A stretch of 19,343 bases of DNA. Origin: Mycoplasma sp. UBA710. GTDB lineage: Bacteria; Bacillota_I; Bacilli_A; Mycoplasmatales; Metamycoplasmataceae. Shown here piece by piece: positions 17,808 through 19,343 of this stretch. The notes under the pieces were generated by a model. It had not been told where the DNA came from. It did not search any database and worked only from the letters and a program-made list of their open reading frames with translations. The position numbers and the translations under genes were made by a program. The first letter of the stretch is position 1. The number at the start of each line of letters is the position of its first letter. The stretch spans positions 681-20,023 of the forward strand of contig DBMA01000011.1 of assembly GCA_002298905.1 (NCBI GenBank), given 5' to 3'.

Positions 17808-19343
17808 TGTTAATCAAAATGAATTTAATATTTTAAATCTATAATCTAATCATTCTTTTAAAAAAATTGTCGCTTCTTTTTGAGTTGTACATTTTCATGA
17901 AGCTTCGGGTACTAAGATATAATAACAAGCATCTCAAGTGCATGTTTCATTTAGATTTTCATTGTTTGCTGCTTCAAATTGATCAATTTTTTCTTTGATG
18001 TAAGGGCCTATGTTATGTCATTTTTCATAATTTTTTTGATAATAATCTACATATAAATTTGATAATGTATCTATATACTCTAACATTTTTTCTGCAACCT
18101 TATTTTCATATATCCCTAATCATTTTTCTTTGATTTTTTCTTTAATTTTATCTGATTTATATAGTAATACTAATCATGGATTTTTTGAATTTGCTGCATA
18201 TAATTTATCATAATATTGAGAAGCTTCATAAGATTTAGTAATTCCAAATGATAAATCAAAATCTCAAGGTGCTTGAAATCTTAATTTGCCATCTCCTTCT
18301 TTGCTGCAATCAACACTCATGAAAAAACTTGATTGATTAATATCTCAATCAAAAATTATTTCTTGCAAAATAAGGGCAGAAGCTGCTGAATCAATATCTA
18401 ATACATTTTCTAAGGCTACATTTGGATCGGTATTAGTTGTTGACTTAATAATATCAGTTTTATTTTCATTAAATTCCCAGCATTCTTTATTAATAATTGC
18501 TTTATAACAAATTCGATAAATGTTTTCTAAATAATTTTGTATAAAATTTTTTTGTGCTTCAGCATAAATTTTACTTTTAATAGTGTATTGATAAGTTGAA
18601 ACATTATTAAAAATGTTTATATCAGGATCATTTTCAGGAGATAAAAAAGCTCCATTATTATAATTAATTGATATTTGATTTAAAGGTGGTTCAAATTCTG
18701 AATAACAATCAAGTTCCAAAAAGTATCCAATATCTACTCCTTGATAATTTGTTTCAACTTTATTAATATTAACTCTTCCTGCTGCAACTTCATTTTGTTC
18801 ACATAATAAATATATTCCTCAATATTCTCCATTAATATAAACTTCTACATTAACAAAATCACTGCCATACAACCCCATATTTTTGTATAATATTTGACCT
18901 AAATATAAGCCTAAATTATTTCTTAACATTGAAACATCACGCCAATTAGCTAAAAGCACTCAATCTTTTGATTTATAATTTTTATTTAAATGAAACATTT
19001 CTTGTTTTTCTGTAAATTTAATTCTTATGGGTTTTTTATCATAAGCTGTTGTTGTGTTACCTCTAATTTTTACTTGGGCAGATAAATTATCTAATTTAAA
19101 ATTTTCATCAAAATTTTCTAATGAAATAGTAGCATTATGATAATTAAATTCTTGTTTTTTAAATTCATAATAACTAATTCCTGATTCACTTTCGTGGAGA
19201 ACAAATGTATCTTTATGTTCTGTTGCAAAATTAACACCATTAGTTGTATTGATATTTATTACTGGCATTTTTTTATATATATGAGAATCGTAAGTATATA
19301 AATTAGTAGGTTCTACTGGTTTTTCAGGTTCTACTGGTTTTTC
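17802..19343 (-). CDS. CotH-family kinase-fold protein, N-terminus outside window (513 aa visible)
   Basis: Similar to the CotH family (spore-coat CotH kinase fold; also found on mollicute surfaces). Family blocks in order: KIRGNTTTAYDKKPIRIKF, WVLLANWRDVSMLRNNLGLYLG, VNVEVYINGEYWGIYLLCEQ, ALILQEIIFDWDINQSSFFM and PWDFDLSFG. The last carries the WDFD aspartates that bind metal in the family; the INGEYWGIYLL motif is typical. The visible N-terminus is a proline-rich EKPVEP tandem repeat, probably a surface stalk. A signal or lipoprotein peptide would lie beyond 19343. The TAA stop is at 17802-17804, giving the C-terminus NSFWLTK. Many TGA codons are Trp. An internal ATG at 19266-19268 is not the likely start, because the frame stays open to the window edge and encodes the repeat. 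Substrate unknown. Confidence 0.85.
19309..19343 (-). repeat. 18-bp tandem repeat encoding EKPVEP
   Basis: Two consecutive 18-base units (19309-19326 complete, 19327-19343 one base short of a second copy) encode EKPVEP in the CotH-family gene. The array runs off the window, so copy number is unknown. Such arrays often vary by slippage. Confidence 0.8.

Noticed and set aside
1..19343. Mobile elements, CRISPR arrays, tRNA or rRNA genes
   Set aside because: No transposase, integrase, regularly spaced repeats, cloverleaf or rRNA-like segment was found; the only tandem repeats are short coding ones in rpsF and the CotH gene.

Overview
This window is AT-rich DNA from a wall-less bacterium (Mollicutes) that reads UGA as tryptophan. 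Most genes contain in-frame TGA codons at conserved Trp positions. Read with the standard code they break into fragments; with UGA as Trp (translation table 4) each becomes one full-length protein. Primosome genes of the DnaB/DnaI type, nicotinate phosphoribosyltransferase and a CotH-like surface protein together suggest the Spiroplasma/Entomoplasma/Mesoplasma/M. mycoides branch. That placement is inference; genus and species cannot be fixed from this window.

Layout. Positions 4-13934 hold minus-strand genes. In transcription order (right to left) they are: a P2-type cation ATPase and nicotinate phosphoribosyltransferase; rpmG-secE-nusG-lspA, an amino-acid permease and a diverged coaX-like gene; rpsF-ssb-rpsR, ending at a clear hairpin terminator; and parE-parC. 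A 309-bp divergent intergenic region (13935-14243) carries DnaA-box-like 9-mers. It separates these from plus-strand dnaB-dnaI (14244-16063) and a YkpA/YbiT-type ABC-F gene (16174-17784). A CotH-family gene converges from the right (17802 to beyond 19343); its 5' end, which encodes EKPVEP repeats, lies outside the window.

Functional themes are DNA topology and replication (ParC, ParE, SSB, DnaB, DnaI), translation (S6, S18, L33, ABC-F), transcription elongation and protein export (NusG, SecE, LspA), transport (permease, ATPase) and cofactor supply (NAPRTase, CoaX-like). Four gene pairs share the compact junction TAATG, where stop and start overlap by one base.

I found no mobile element, CRISPR array, tRNA or rRNA. 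The region is mostly core genome. The most interesting observations are: an ABC-F protein whose second composite ATP site is degenerate in every element; a CoaX homologue lacking two of three catalytic aspartates; a Ca-type ATPase with a rewritten ion-binding helix; DnaA-like boxes upstream of dnaB-dnaI; a DnaI without the N-terminal zinc cysteines; and a possible structured leader ahead of rpsF. I do not see a clearly new multi-gene system.
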